Source: Macrothele yani
Lineage: Eukaryota > Arthropoda > Arachnida > Araneae > Macrothelidae
Assembly (NCBI GenBank): GCA_039090855.1
Contig: CM076996.1
Coordinates: forward strand, 45,536,469 to 45,600,468
Length of the DNA: 64,000 nt
Reading direction: 5' to 3'
Within the stretch, counting starts at the first letter, position 1, and each line of letters starts with the position of its first letter. The position numbers were made by a program, and so were the translations under genes. Shown one piece after another: positions 43,711 through 55,269 of the stretch. Under the pieces are notes generated by a model. The model did not search any database and had not been told where the DNA came from. It saw only the letters and a program-made list of their open reading frames with translations.

Positions 43711-44087
43711 GCTCTTCAGTGTATATGCAATTATAACAAGAACATAAATTAACTCCCGGCGCATAATTTCCACGCTTTTGAAACCCTGATTTAGCTTAAC
43801 CTTTAATATCATTCATAGTGGTGCTCAAAATTAAAGGATTATCTACAATATCATACATAGCTATTGATGAATGTAAAACGATGCAGCAAAAATTGACAAA
43901 CATGCAAACTCCACTAAGCGGAAGACTATTCCGCATTTATTTTTCCTGCAGGTAAGCCAAGCCGGAACACTCAAATTAGGATTGCATTAAAAAGACGCTC
44001 GAGTCTACTCGCATCTTGTAGCTGTGCTAGGCAACGATTGCTTTCACTTCAGTTGCACGTCGGGCTGATTGTGTCACGAAGACATCG

Positions 44088-44623
44088 TATGGATGATTTT
44101 CTGCGGTGGAAAGCCATTGATAGGATGGAAGCAGGTCAGTCCCAGATGAAAGTTTCTAGAGCATCGAATATTCCAAAAATATTTTGCAAAAACTCTGGAG
44201 ACAGTTTCAACAAACAGGAGATGTTCGTCGTCGACCAGGATAAGGTCATCCAGAGCAGCTACTCTTGCAGACAATCGCTATATGAGACTGACTGCCAGAC
44301 GGAACAGAGAGATGTCCGCTAGGCAACTCCCTTTGGAGATTGCAGCAGCTACACGAATGAGGGTTTTAAGGCAGACTGTATGTAGAAAACTTCGTGAGCA
44401 ATGCCTTTATGCAAAGAGACCAGTTATTTGTGTCCCTCTAACTGCCAGACGGAACAGAGAGATGTCCGCTAGGCAACTCTCTTTGGAGATTGCAGCAGCT
44501 ACAGTAACAAGGTTTTCAAGGCATACTGTTTGTAGAAGTCTTCGTAAGCAATGCCTTTATGCAAGGAGACCAGGTATTTGTGTCCCTCTAACTTCCATCG
44601 CCCGGCAAGCTCATTTAACCTAG
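44088..44623 (+). pseudogene. Tc1 transposase N-terminal relic with duplicated helix domain
   Basis: HRMDDFLRWKAIDRMEAGQSQMKVSRASN is the first DNA-binding helix of a Tc1 family with MDDFLRW starts. After frame damage, the second subdomain appears twice in tandem in one open frame (44288-44437 and 44438-44587). Each copy begins LTARRNREMSARQL and ends YAKRPVICVP or YARRPGICVP. The linker to the catalytic core begins (LTSIARQAHL), but the core itself is missing. Confidence 0.8.
44288..44587 (+). repeat. 150-bp tandem duplication, two in-frame copies
   Basis: The two units are exactly 150 bp (50 codons) and differ at roughly 15 positions. The duplication boundary falls at the CVP-LTARR junction. 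Confidence 0.85.
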
Positions 44624-44639
44624 AGTTGCTAACCAGTGA

Positions 44640-44915
44640 CGTATCTTGGGTCCAAGACCTGAGAAGATTAATGTTTAATTGTTAGGTAATAGAAGTAACT
44701 TATTTTAAGTACATGCTATTGCTAACATGATACCAAATAGTTATGAGGATTAGGATTTGAACACTTATTTGTATATGAATTCCATTCTTCTTTTCTTTTG
44801 TTGCGTGAACTTGAGTGTTACGTTTTCATAAAAAAGTTTCTTCCGGGTAGTTTTTTTATATTTGAAAAGAATGTTTTTCCCTATTGACAAATCAGCCAAG
44901 CTGCTCGAATGTACA
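44640..44915. other. no recognisable feature
   Basis: Short AT-rich spacer. Confidence 0.3.
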
Positions 44916-44920
44916 TGCCG

Positions 44921-45434
44921 TTATGTGGCTCTAAGATACATCTTGATTCTTTTTAACGCAGAAAAACTTCTCTCTGTAGTTGCAGTTGTTGATGGAAACC
45001 TTAATATTAGGTCTGCTAATTTGTACACCTCACTAAACACTATGTCCAATTTTTTCAACTTTATGTAACAAGTAATGTCTCTTACTGCTTTGTTTTTGTA
45101 TTTATCAAAGGAATAAAACACCCTCAGTTCATTTTTTGTCGAGCTGTGCCAAACTTTGAAGCATACAGCTTTTAAATTCTGACAGTAGATGTTCAGGGAA
45201 GCTTTCACAAAATTTATCAGAACAGTTCGAACCCAACAAACCCACGAATTTAAGATATAATATAACTGATTTTAAATCATTGACTCTGCACACAAACGGA
45301 AACAACACTCCGGAAACATGTACTGTTACAGACGAAAGCATGCGAATGACTGAGGTAGTCGAAGTCTTCTCTTTCCTGACTGAGCGAACTGTTGCCCAAA
45401 GCAATAGTCCATTCCCCTCCACCCAATCATTCAT
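44921..45434 (-). pseudogene. hAT transposase C-terminal relic
   Basis: The minus-strand frame ends VYKLADLILRFPSTTATTERSFSALKRIKMYLRAT. This is the hAT dimerisation domain, with the conserved ERSFSALKRIKNYLRS signature intact. The preceding piece in a different frame (FCESFPEHLLSEFKSCMLQ) fits the region just upstream. One frameshift near 45150 separates them. Catalytic residues and ends are missing. Confidence 0.8.
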
Positions 45435-45699
45435 GAACGCTAGCAGACGATCGTATGGTAGATCTTCGAATTAGAACAGCGAAGACTCTGGAAGGGCTGC
45501 TTGCGTTATGCCGTTGGTCTTCGCTTGCCAGCTTGAGTCAAAGAAGCGAATCCGCATGTGATTTTTTCGCAGTGAAAGCATCGACCTATCTTAACACTGT
45601 TGACTTTTATTTGTGTATATTTAATTGACTGTTATTTGCGCTTTCTCTGGGCTTCGCAGCTAGCCTCGAATGTACGCCACTGTCGCCAATATCACACTT

Positions 45700-46110
45700 G
45701 GAGTCCAGATCGGCGGCCAATGTTCTCTTCACAGATTCAGCTTAAGTACTGATTCGCGATGTGTTCTCATCTGGAGAGAACTAGGGACCCGCAACAGCAT
45801 CTCTAACATCATTAAAAGGGACTACTCTAGTGGCGGTGGCATGATGGATTAGACAGAAACCATGACGAGCTGGCGAAGACTTGAAGACCTGCACATCTTT
45901 CATGGTCGCTCTGTTACTGCCCTGAGGTACAGAGACGAGATCATGAACCCATATATCGGCCATTCAGGGGAGCTCTCGGTTTAGATTTTATTCTTATGGA
46001 TGATAATGCCCAACCTCATCGAGCTCATTTGGTTGACGATTTTTCCGAAGAAGAAGATATTCGCCGAAGGGAGTGGCCACCCCGGCCCCCTGACCTTGAT
46101 CCCGTTGAGC
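45700..46110 (+). pseudogene. Tc1 transposase catalytic-core relic
   Basis: Pieces in several frames follow Tc1 order: VLFTDSA (first D), then STDSRCVLIWRELGTRNSISNI, LHIFHGRSVTALRYRDEI, a YSYG-stop-stop-CP stretch where MDDNARPH belongs, and GHPGPLTLIPLS, a decayed SPDLNPIEH. It breaks off at 46110, where family B sequence begins. Confidence 0.7.
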
Positions 46111-46262
46111 ATGTATACGTTTAGTATTTCCTCTTTTAACTGTTCGATTAGAAAACCTGTTTGTCTCCGATGCCTTCCTTCTATTATGAGAAACTTTTTG
46201 TGCGTCATTTGTTAATCTCCGTAACATTCTTTTCAGCCGCTAGTGGAAGTATAATGCAATTT
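46111..46262 (+). repeat. family B fragment (last unit)
   Basis: The fragment matches 24130-24250: GTTCGATTAGAAAA, a TCTATTATGAGAA stretch, GTGCGTCATTTGTTAAT and AGCCGCTAGTGGAAG. Confidence 0.6.
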
Positions 46263-46327
46263 TCTTTCCGCTGTAACTTAGTCCTTACGTCAGTAATTAC
46301 GTTGTGTGCGCTAAGTTAATGCAATGT

Positions 46328-46410
46328 AATTAGAAGGCGAATTAATAATCTATACAGACATTTGAGTCCACGTCAAATGTCTTTATAGATTATTCATTCG
46401 CCTTCTAATT
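46328..46410. repeat. 83-bp fold-back repeat
   Basis: Two 38-bp arms (46328-46365 and 46373-46410) are complementary except at about three positions, with a 7-base loop (GTCCACG). The tips read AATTAGAAGGCG. It could be a minimal fold-back MITE or a hairpin RNA source. Confidence 0.85.
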
Positions 46411-46524
46411 ATTTGTTCAGTTGCTGCTTACCATCTTTGGTGAATCCCCAGCATTGTGCGGGGCTCCAAGAAGCAACCTGCCAAATTGGCTTGGCAGTTA
46501 GTGTATGTGAGTCTGAAGGAATTC

Positions 46525-46740
46525 GAAGCCGCTGTGGTGCAGTGAAAGCCTATCCGGCGCGTAACTGGAAGGCCTGGGTTCGATTCCCGGTGGTGGCAAA
46601 GGAGAATTTTTCCATGACTCACTTATAAATGTGGAAAGAGCGATGACCTCTGCTTGATGTTCCTGGTCCACGTCAAATGCCTGTATTGACCCCTTAAACA
46701 GATCAGAGCACATGCAGAAGATTTTAGGAAGGGGTGTCTA
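46525..46740 (+). mobile_element. tRNA-derived SINE, second family
   Basis: The head at 46529-46600 has GTGGTGCAGTGAAAG (A-box-like) and GGGTTCGATTCCCGG (B box). A body with ACGTCAAATGCCTGT and GGGTGTCTAACCCC follows. The head differs from the main family. The end is unclear. Confidence 0.55.
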
Positions 46741-47034
46741 ACCCCAGGTCTTAAACAACCCTTAGAAATAAGAAACTAGAAGATTTGAGTTAGAGTGCTC
46801 GACAGGAAAGTGTCACGAAAGCGAAGTAGAAAGGGGAGGAAGACACCCTTATTTATTACCGGGGGCCAGGACCCGGGGTCCGACGGCTTAACGTGCCCAT
46901 CCGACGCACGGCGGCTATTTAGTGGTTCCAGCGTTCTTAACTGCCTAGGATCGAACCTGCGGTTATCTTCGTGCCCCCTTAAACAACCACTGCATTGCCT
47001 TTTTATCTATCGTTCTTATCCGGCCATACATACA

Positions 47035-47192
47035 TCACACCTGTTCCGACCTCAGGGTATTGACAATATTGTTCTCGTTTGAGGGAAAAGACATAACGTT
47101 AAGGTTTGAAAATGTCTAAGAGAACAAACTCAAATTTACATAGAAATAGAAACTGAAAAGGAAAATTAAAATAGAATATACGTTACAGAAGT
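47035..47192 (+). repeat. interspersed repeat block A, copy 2
   Basis: Near match to 20873-21027, directly followed by block C. A stretch without genes lies just before it (46745-47030), containing GCACGGCGGCTATTTAGTGG. Confidence 0.55.
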
Positions 47193-47197
47193 AAGTA

Positions 47198-47360
47198 GCT
47201 GTTTCTATTTATGGATGTTTTATCGACTGTAGAAATCCGGTTGTGATTTTTTCCTAACCAGTTGCTTTGAATAACTATGATAAATATAATTCACATCGGA
47301 AAGGGTTCAAAAGAAGTGCTCGTTACAACCGAAAATTCGGTGTCATTTTTCTTGTGTGTT
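47198..47360 (+). repeat. interspersed repeat block C, copy 2
   Basis: Near match to 24246-24415 (CTGTTTCTATTTATGGATG, then GGGTTCAAAAGAAGTGCTCG). Confidence 0.6.
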
Positions 47361-47528
47361 TTACTTTCGTATTCACAGGTGTTGGAGCTGGCTTTAGAAG
47401 TTGGGCACGTGACAGGGTGGCGAATTAGCGGTCAGGAGCATACTAAGTTGCACAACTGAGATTTGTTTCTTTATTTTGTAAACACATACCTACAGCCGGT
47501 AGATCTAGTTACAGGGATTGCTATAACA

Positions 47529-48170
47529 TCATTGTGGTTGACATCGTAGTGCATCAAAAGTGATAATTACAATTTTGCTAAACATGCTTTTCGAAAAAAA
47601 ATTACAACTTACATTCAAATTATCTGGACATTCTTCAAGTGAGTCGTGAAGTCTATACGTTTTGCATAACGAAGAATTTTTGCCAGCATCAGTCCTGCAA
47701 AATAGTACTGCAAATATTTTATATTTTATCCTTGGTGAATGTGGCACACTGAAACTTAACAGGTTTGCAATATGGATATCATTTATCTCTCCATTGATGA
47801 TACCGTACAGAAACTTAAGTTGGAGAGACTTTCTTCTCGATTTTAGAGAGGTCATCTGAAGAATGACAGAAGGTCAGCCGTCGGGATATCTGAGATATAA
47901 ACACCAATAAATTTGTGAAAAAGGTGTCGTAAAAATCTTTTTTGTATTAATACTTTCTCAATTTCATTTATTAGTGTTACGAGGCTAGGGCTCCAAATGA
48001 CCGCAGCATACTCTAGTGAAGATCTGACCGTAGTCTCAAAATGCGAATGAGTGTCTGAGGATTGGAAAAATACTTAGAATATCGCATGATGAATCCAAGA
48101 TTTCTACACACTCGAAGCACTTTAGTTTTTTGAAAATGTACTCACCAAATCAGTAATTTTGTTTTTGCGT
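47529..48170 (-). pseudogene. LINE reverse transcriptase C-terminal relic (Jockey/CR1-like)
   Basis: Minus-strand frames read RSSLEYAAVIWSPSLVTLINEIEKVLIQKRFLRHLFHKF, the conserved LEYASPVWSP/IEKVQRRFLR region after the palm of Jockey-type reverse transcriptases. The longest frame then covers LQLKFLYGIINGEINDIHIAN and CRTDAGKNSSLCKTYRLHD. The catalytic YADD part and endonuclease are missing. Confidence 0.75.
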
Positions 48171-48179
48171 TTGTTGTGC

Positions 48180-48660
48180 AGTTATAGAAAGATTTTTTGT
48201 AACTTTCGAAAAATTTTAAGTGAAATGCTAAAACACTGGGCTTCTCATATGCGTAAAAAACACAAATATAATAGTTTCTTCAACACTGATGACTAAAGGG
48301 AATTTTCATAACTGTTTTTAAGACCCGCGATCCATAGCGCAACAGAGCAAATTTTAAAAAAATCCCAACCTGCAGTTATTGCAGAATGAAAACTAAGGAA
48401 GTCATCTGTTTACATTATCTAAGGATGAAAGAAAAAACAGAAAACATGGTCAATTTATCGCCATTTGCGCGAATCATATAGCATCACACTCGCGGAAATA
48501 TTTCTCCATCGAAACAACGCATTACTCGATCGTTGTTCATGGACCTTGTTCAGCCTGCTAACTCTGACGTCGCAGAGGAGTTCTGAGGCTTCCTATTAAA
48601 GGAGGTTTTGATCCAGTCGGCTTGCGATGAGTGATTACATGTGTTTTGAATGCGAGGATA
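48180..48660. other. no recognisable feature
   Basis: AT-rich spacer. Confidence 0.3.
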
Positions 48661-49804
48661 GACTGAAGAACAATTGAATTAGAGATACCTGTCTATAGTA
48701 ACGTGTAGCACCACCTTTCGGCCTGATGATGGCGGCGATTCGTCTCGGCATGGGCTCGACAAGACACCGGAAGCGTTGGGAAGCCATACGGATCCACGAC
48801 CCCAGAACAAGCTCCCACAGTTCACGAAGATTTGATGGAGGGAGGTCAGAGCCTCGAACATCTCTCTCGATGGTATCCCAGATGTGCTCGATGGGATTGA
48901 GGTCAGGTGACCTAGCTGGCCAAGGAAGCGAGGTCCCCAGTGGGATGTTGAAGACGCAAAAAGTGGAGCAAATGGTCCTCCAGGATATCCCGGTAACGTT
49001 GACTTGTGAGGGACGATGTCACACGTACCAGGGTTCCCATTTCAGTCCACGTAAACAGTCCTTAGACGAGAATGCAACCCCAACCAGCTTGAAGAGTACC
49101 CAGCTGGCAAAAAGGATCCATCGCTTCATGTGGTTTGCGCCGTACTCGTATCCTGCCATCCGCATGTACCAACGTGAATCTCGACTCATCAGTCCAGGCA
49201 ACATTTTTCCACATGTATATGGTCCAGTCGAGATGTTCCCGCGTCCATGCTAATCTTTGCACTCTGTGATGTGTGGTCAGCAGCGGTACCCTCGTGGGAC
49301 GATGGCTTCTGTACCACATAGTGAGGAGATGGTTCTGGATGGTGTGGCTGCTTACACGTTTTTGTGCACTAGCGCTAAATTGCCGAGTGATTTCTTGCGC
49401 TGTGGCCATTCTATCCACTGTTACAATGCGAGCTAGCCGACGATGACCCTGCTCATCCACACGCTGTTGTCCACGGCAGTTGGCCCTTACAGGGATGGTT
49501 TGGTTTTATCGGATTCGATGTACTCACGGTTCACCCGTGACACAGTGGCTTGTGAAAATCCCAGTGCTTGCACAATTTCCAAGATGGAGTGACCCATTTG
49601 TCAGGCCCCGACAATTTGCCCACGATCAAATGCGCTTAGATCCTTCGTCTTACCTATACTGCGTCCGACTCTTACTGATTCTTGTCGCATCACTCCTTAT
49701 ATTGTCGGATCACTGCATACGTCATGTCGTTTCCGTTTACATGGCCGCCCACAGCGCCACTTTTGCATAACGCCAGTTGTCTCTAATTCAATTGCTCTGC
49801 AGTG
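48661..49804 (-). mobile_element. Tc1-family element, sister of 41675-43721
   Basis: TA at 48659-48660 and 49805-49806 flank ends GACTGAAGAACAATTGAATT (left) and CACTGCAGAGCAATTGAATT (right, read inward). Both continue AGAGA. The length of 1,144 bp is that of a nearly complete element. Confidence 0.9.
48725..49657 (-). pseudogene. Tc1 transposase, start codon lost and frame broken
   Basis: The expected ATG has become ATA at 49655-49657 (the sister copy has ATG GGT AAG). Frame damage follows in the first helix. From 49460 leftward, a clean stretch reads LARIVTVDRMATAQEITRQF, SSHTIQNHLLTMWYRS and VAWTDESRFTLVHADG (first D present). A stop follows ILV where relatives have tryptophan. The region of the second D is deleted or scrambled near 48940. 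GSDLPPSNLRELWEL-like sequence lies near 48830. It is more decayed than the sister copy, except that it keeps the arginine lost there. Confidence 0.88.
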
Positions 49805-49809
49805 TATAT

Positions 49810-50700
49810 GAGCTGATGTGGTTTTGAAAAGAGGAGCAGAAATCATGATGTTTCATGGGCTTTCCTTTGCAGTTAACGATAGCTTACAGGAAGAGAGGCC
49901 GCAAGATGGTGTCTTCGTAGCAATGTTAAAGATTAGTGTGTGTGCTTGAGTTCCCTGAAGTGTGTTTCACCGTGACCAGATTTCCATGCCACGACGCTTT
50001 AAGCGTACCAAGAGGTAGTGCATTAAATATTTAGTGGATGCGATGAAGTATCAAGATACTTTGTCATTAATTTGTGACCGTCTTTGTACGGCGTTTTGTG
50101 ATTTTTGTTTGTTTGTTTGTGATGTACGTTGGGTACACCAAGGATTCTTCGGTCGTTGTGGGAGCAAAACTCGCGTCTTTTCTCCGGATTCAGTTTGAAT
50201 AAATCGCGAAAATTCAGAAAAGTATTTTTCCTGTCAAAACCGAATTTTTTTTATTTTTTTTTTAGTATGAGCACCTCTAAACTAAATCGTATTAAACGTA
50301 CATATTGCAGGAACTGTACATGTGTTTTGATACCCAGAAGTAAATTCTAGAATATTTGAAGTGTTTGATAAGGAACAAGGTTCCTTACCATATTTTTGCG
50401 TGCGCGCGCGCGCGCCCGCATCTCTGTGTGTGTGTGTTTGTGTGTTTTCGAAATTCTTTCTTTTTTTTTATGATATTTCTGTTTTATTGGGAGCGTTAGA
50501 GAGCATATATTCAAAATATTTATAAAAAATCAGGTGCTGCTGGAACGCTGGCATTCCCAACAAGCTTGATTTGAATTCTTCACTCAGTTAGGGAGGATTC
50601 ATTATAGAAAGTTATATTTTTCCTGTCAGAAAAATAATTTTAAATGCATTTTCAATACCAAATAGAACTGACATTATAGCTTATAGGGAGAGAGGCCGCA
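49810..50700. other. no gene; CG/GT microsatellite
   Basis: Alternating CG then GT at 50398-50445 could form Z-DNA. A segment GAGAGGCCGCAAGATGG occurs at about 49893 and again at about 50690, so the region may be a partial duplication. No coding motif seen. Confidence 0.45.
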
Positions 50701-50734
50701 AGATGGCCTACTCTGTCTAGCGTCATGACAGCAT

Positions 50735-51505
50735 ACCGTGTTCGTGGTTCGTGGTAAAACCTCGACTGCAAAACATAAGAGCGGCCCGAAAACGACCCTG
50801 ACTGACAGAGACAGAAGAACATTAAAGAGGATTGTTACCCTAATAAGAAGACCGCGGAGCCGAAAATTAGTGCGGAGCTCAATCTGCATCTCCAGACCCC
50901 AGTACCGATGCATGGAAATGTCGGATGAATCCACATTGACACTACTCTCCACCGCAGGACGTGTTTACGTGTGGAGAACACCGTCAGAAGTGTACAACCC
51001 ACCCAGACTGTCTGCTCCCAACAGTGCAGCATGGTGGTGGTTCTGTCATGCTCTGGGTCGTCATATCGTGGCTTTTAGCAGGTCCCCTTATCACCTTGAA
51101 AGGACGGATGACTGGCAGGGCGTTTGAAACCATTTTGGCAGACCAAGTCCATCCAATTGCTCAGGCATTGTTTCGTGCAGGATATGCCATCTGTCAAGAT
51201 GATAACGCCCCAATTCACAGAGCTCGGAATGTCCAATTATGGTTTGAAAAACACGAGGACGGACCTTCACACCTTCCTTGGCCTCCCCAATCACCAAATT
51301 TAAACATCATTGAGCCACTATGGTCTGTGTTGGAAAACAGAGTAAGATCTCGTTATCCTCCTCCTGCACCTCTCAAGGACCTGGAGCAGTATATGCCTGA
51401 AGAATGGTAAAACAACTCACTAACCACCATCCAGGATTTGCGTGCGTCCATTCCAAGGAGGATTCAGGGTTTTTTTAATGTCATAGGTGGTCCCACACCC
51501 TATTA
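50735..51505 (+). pseudogene. Tc1 transposase, internally deleted
   Basis: GKTSTAKHKSGPKTTLTDRDRRTLKRIV is the linker after the first helix. An internal deletion removes most of the second helix and the start of the core. MEMSDESTLTLLSTAGRVYVWRTP holds the first D. After a frame change come CQDDNAPIHRARNVQ (second D) and SPNLNIIEPLWSVLE, where N replaces D before the catalytic E. MPEEW is followed by a stop at 51408-51410, then ASIPRRIQGFFNVIGGPTPY to the natural end at 51505. Confidence 0.82.
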
Positions 51506-52059
51506 GGTACGTTAAATTTTCTTTTTCTATGTGTTCACATTATCCTGTCCAATCCCTGTAAATAGGCACGGAAAAACTAACAAAAAACAATGTAAAGAGA
51601 GTTGGGACGTTTTGAGTGGGATACTTTCTGTTTCGCTATACATTTGTGAATGATTTAGTTTTGATGAGGGCCTCACCGTTTTCCTGGCTCTGGATTCCCT
51701 GGTTTCTTAGTCAGCCCTCGGGCATGAGATCGGTGTTTAGGATTTTCCTAGTATACAATTATTTGCTAGATGGCAGTAAACTTATAGCATAACCCGAAGA
51801 AAATGCTCGATGCACTGTAAAAAATAAGTGGTGTGAATTCACGGAAAATTTCTGAAAATAACGAGCAGCAAAGTTTCCGGTAGGTATCCGTGCTTTTCAG
51901 AAATTTCCGTTTTTAAAAGTGCCCGTTTATTTTAACTTCCGTACTTTCACAGATTTTTGGTAGTCAGAAATTCCGTTTATTTCAGAAAAATCCATTTCAG
52001 GGTTTTCCGTATTTAAATTGAAATTTCGCAAAACCGACGACCCTGCATTTTTCAGCCTT

Positions 52060-52175
52060 TTCCCCAGATAATCCTTCCGCTCCAGTCAGGATGGAACTAG
52101 GGCCGCTTGTACAGGTAACGCACGTTTTTAAAAACCACTGAGCCACAGACACTCGGAAATTCGAGTAACGTACAT
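52060..52175 (-). mobile_element. tRNA-derived SINE head
   Basis: On the minus strand, TGTGGCTCAGTGGTTTTTAA is a good A box. GCGGCCCTAGTTCCATCCTG holds a decayed B box. The body CTGACTGGAGCGGAAGGATT follows. Confidence 0.45.
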
Positions 52176-52818
52176 CGTGAAACAAATTGCGTGACAATGA
52201 AATTTTTTTTTTTGTCATTAATGCGAGTGATTTAGTCATTTTATTTTCTATTGGAGCTTATTTTTTTTTCTGAATAGGTTTGTAATAATTATTTTGCTGT
52301 AGGAGGACTTTTCACATATTAAGCATTTTTCATCGTGATTTTTCGAAGCAACAGAATGCTTTGCAACTTTATTTTTTAAACTGATAATGACTTTCAGTTA
52401 TCTTTAGAAACGGTGAAATGTACTTTTTTATAGTATTATTTCACAGAAAAGCTAAATATAAAATTTACACTTGACAGCTAATAATAGCTTTTGTCTTAAG
52501 TTGTCCAAAGACTGATACATAGACATCGTATAATCATCTGTACTATAAGTTGAGGACCCGGTTTCTTACAGTAACACAATATATACTAAATAGCTGGTGC
52601 ACAAAATATGGGAGAGGGGAAGAAATATCCTCTGCCACCATAAACAAAATTCATGATATCCACAATATCCGATCTCGCTACGGAACTTCGAAATCAGATC
52701 CTTCAACAGACGATTGAAATTTAAAAGTTAATCAAACCTCAAGTATTTTCATCAATCGCTCCTATTACCGGTAATTTCTCGTCATACGGATACTGAAAAA
52801 GTGAGAACGCAGTTTTTC

Positions 52819-52955
52819 TGTTAATATAAGAAAGGAATTGCGGAAAGGTTTCTGAAAATTCAGAATTTTCCGTTAACAAATCTATAAAACGTTAATTTAC
52901 CGTCAATATAAGAAAGAAACTGCGGAAAGGTTTCTGAAAATTCAGAATTTTCCCG
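52819..52955. repeat. 84-bp-spaced direct repeat
   Basis: AATATAAGAAAGGAATTGCG at 52819 and its near copy at 52903 are each followed by GAAAGGTTTCTGAAAATTCA. About 50 bp are nearly identical. Confidence 0.8.
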
Positions 52956-53099
52956 TGGTACGAAAAATCCGTTAAATTCGGGTTTCTTTCCGTACTTCAC
53001 GGAAAGAGTTGTATCAGAAATATGCTTCGTTAATTCACGAAAGAAATGACAGAAAGTGGCTCGTGAATTATGAATATTTTTAGTGTACGAATTAATCTG

Positions 53100-54415
53100 A
53101 TAACCGTTATGTAACAAATAATATTTAATGCAATCAAGATATATATTAAGCATACTGCTTCTCTGGGTGCGAGACTACTAAAAAAATAGACATTAATAAA
53201 GAAAATAGTAAATTATATTATTTCACATGGACATATAAATTCTGGAATGCCTATGGGTTAATTATAAATATGCGTGATACACTTCGACCAAGATTAACTG
53301 ATTATTTCTTTTTTAATTTTATACAAATGGTGTGCAAAAAATAAAAATTCAAGATTTCTTTTGGCTATTTGTATTTGTCAATATAGCTATATTCATCTAC
53401 ATGTATATATCTGTTTATCTGTAAGTAAGATATCTACGCCGCTTAGGTACACATCACTCTGAAATACTGCAAAAAATTATATTTCTTTCATTTTCTTTTT
53501 AATGGTACATACCTATTACGTCGATTCTCTATGGCAACTGCATTGTTTCGTTTTATTACATAATATATTTAAATTTTTCTAGGGTTCGGTAGGACTGTTT
53601 ATGAATCGCTCCAGTAATTCATAACTGTCTTTGTACTTGAAAGATATGCAAATTTTGCACTTACCTTTTGTGGAAAGGAAGGGATCATCCATTGCGATAA
53701 CAGATCAATTAGTCGATGGAAATTGAATGGCATCGGTGATTTTTAATGTACAAGTAGTTTTGAAATTGGTCAACAGATTTTTCGAAAAAGAAGTGCGTAC
53801 ACAACTGGTAATGAAACACAAAAGAGAGAAAATTCGATTAGCGACACTCAGGATGCAGACTTCAGAAAGTTCAAGCAAATGAAAAAGCAGCGGAACTTGG
53901 AAAGGAGTGCCTTCCGCAGGTGTAAGCACAAAGAAAAAAATAAATAAATAAAAGGACCTGCAGGATGTGACGTGAAATGACTGCAGATAACTTTTCTGCC
54001 TCATTCGTGAAGTGAGTTGACACTACTATGAGCAAAACAAAAGAAAATAGATCCGTTTCCTTCCGCGTTATAGGTTGTACGAAGCAAAATAATGATTTTT
54101 CGAGAACTCGAAAGGAAGTGAATTATTTCACAGCTTCTTTACTTATGGCACAAGTTCGCATAGCGATACATGATCGGGACACAAAGACACATTTTACTTC
54201 CAGGATTTTAGTTGCTTCTGCTAATACCCGTTCCTGCTTACTTCCAGGAAAGTATAGCACGCTGGACAAAATATACAACCGGAATTTTAGATCATTCAGC
54301 GCAAAGTGGCCCAAAAATCAGTACAGACAAAAAATTAAAAAAATTGCTAGCCATGGCTAGTGAAGAAATATATACACTGTAGTGCTAGAAGTAAACAGAG
54401 TGGAAGATCTGTGTT
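53100..54415. other. no recognisable feature
   Basis: AT-rich sequence with open frames up to 110 codons and no family resemblance. Confidence 0.35.
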
Positions 54416-55269
54416 TTTCGCACTGATTTGTACAATCTGAACAAAACAATTTCCGTTTTTGCATGATAATCAAATGAAACACTATTTAAAAATCACGAAC
54501 TTAACTAAAATCTTTAATTTATAATTAAAGGACATAATAATGTCGTAGTTTGAAACTATAAGCCCTTCCGAGCGCGCTATGAGCTCATCATCAGATGTGA
54601 GACTACAAATTATGCAAGAGGTGTTTAAAAAAATCAAGTTCTCCGTTACATGATTGAAAGACGCGCGACAAATATGCGTGTAAACAATCAATGAAAAACT
54701 GCATAAATGTTCTAGTGTGAGTTGTCCCTTGAGCTCGAATGGTCGCTCAGGAAAGCTGGTATTCACGCGTTTGGGGTACAGTAAGGGGTTTCTTCATTAC
54801 AACAGGACAGGCCATATTCACGGATAAATAAACTTTCCGCAAAAAGTGTAGTGAATTTTGTACTCGCAGTGGTGAGGACACAGGACTCCTCCCAAATTGG
54901 TATATAAGAGTCAGTCTGGATAGTGCCGTTCTTTGCGCATCCATTTTGACATTGTATCTATGTTCCTAAATCCTGGTTCCCCATGTGCGTAAGGTCGATT
55001 TTATGTAGACTTTGTCTTCTAGGGACGAATCTGTAGCCCTTAGAGGTATACGGTATTCCCCAAATTTATGGTTGTTATTCGTAGGATCTTTTTCATTTCT
55101 GACCATGGATAGGAAATTCCTTGTTCTTATTCCGAAGGCTAGGTTGTTGTGTTGCCAGTGATTCTTTAAGACGTTAACAACATGGGGACACAGTCTATAG
55201 AACCCACAAATCTATTTCTAATGGGTTATCTCTGTAAAGTCGTGACTACTTGCATTCTAACCTTATATA

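Larger units (their letters stand above)
41675..43721 (+). mobile_element. Tc1-family element with aberrant right end
   Basis: TA at 41673-41674 and 43722-43723 flank tips that match for only 15 bp (CACTGAAGAGCAA). The sister copy at 48661-49804 has tips matching through AATTGAATTAGAGA. About 0.85 kb of unexplained sequence lies between the transposase end and the right tip. This copy may have gained an insertion or a foreign right end. Confidence 0.65.
40988..43760 (+). repeat. family B tandem array, second copy, split by Tc1
   Basis: The order is the same as at 22130: GTCCGTCCGTCTGT near 41043, CCGCTAGGGGCG near 41174, then a unit with CAGGGGGCGTAAG near 41498 and CCGCCAGGGGCAG near 41653. 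The Tc1 element begins at 41675. Sequence after 43723 may be the remainder. Confidence 0.65.
51812..53092. mobile_element. possible MITE rich in TTTCTGAAAA motifs
   Basis: The left tip CACTGTAAAAAATAAG and the right tip (inward CACTAAAAATATTCATAATTC) are loosely inverted. The interior repeats CGGAAA, TTTCTGAAAA and TTTCCGT many times. Boundaries are tentative. Confidence 0.4.

Noticed and set aside
54545..54605. Another hammerhead ribozyme (CTGATGA followed by a GAGC/GCTC stem, minus strand), and a similar stretch at 57120-57175
   Set aside because: GAAA is not conserved after stem II in either copy, proximal stem I does not pair, and no stem III with a UH cleavage site could be drawn.
54899..54915. 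TATATAAG promoter upstream of a gene
   Set aside because: It lies in an inverted repeat arm without a downstream coding sequence; a lone TATA-like string in AT-rich DNA is not evidence.
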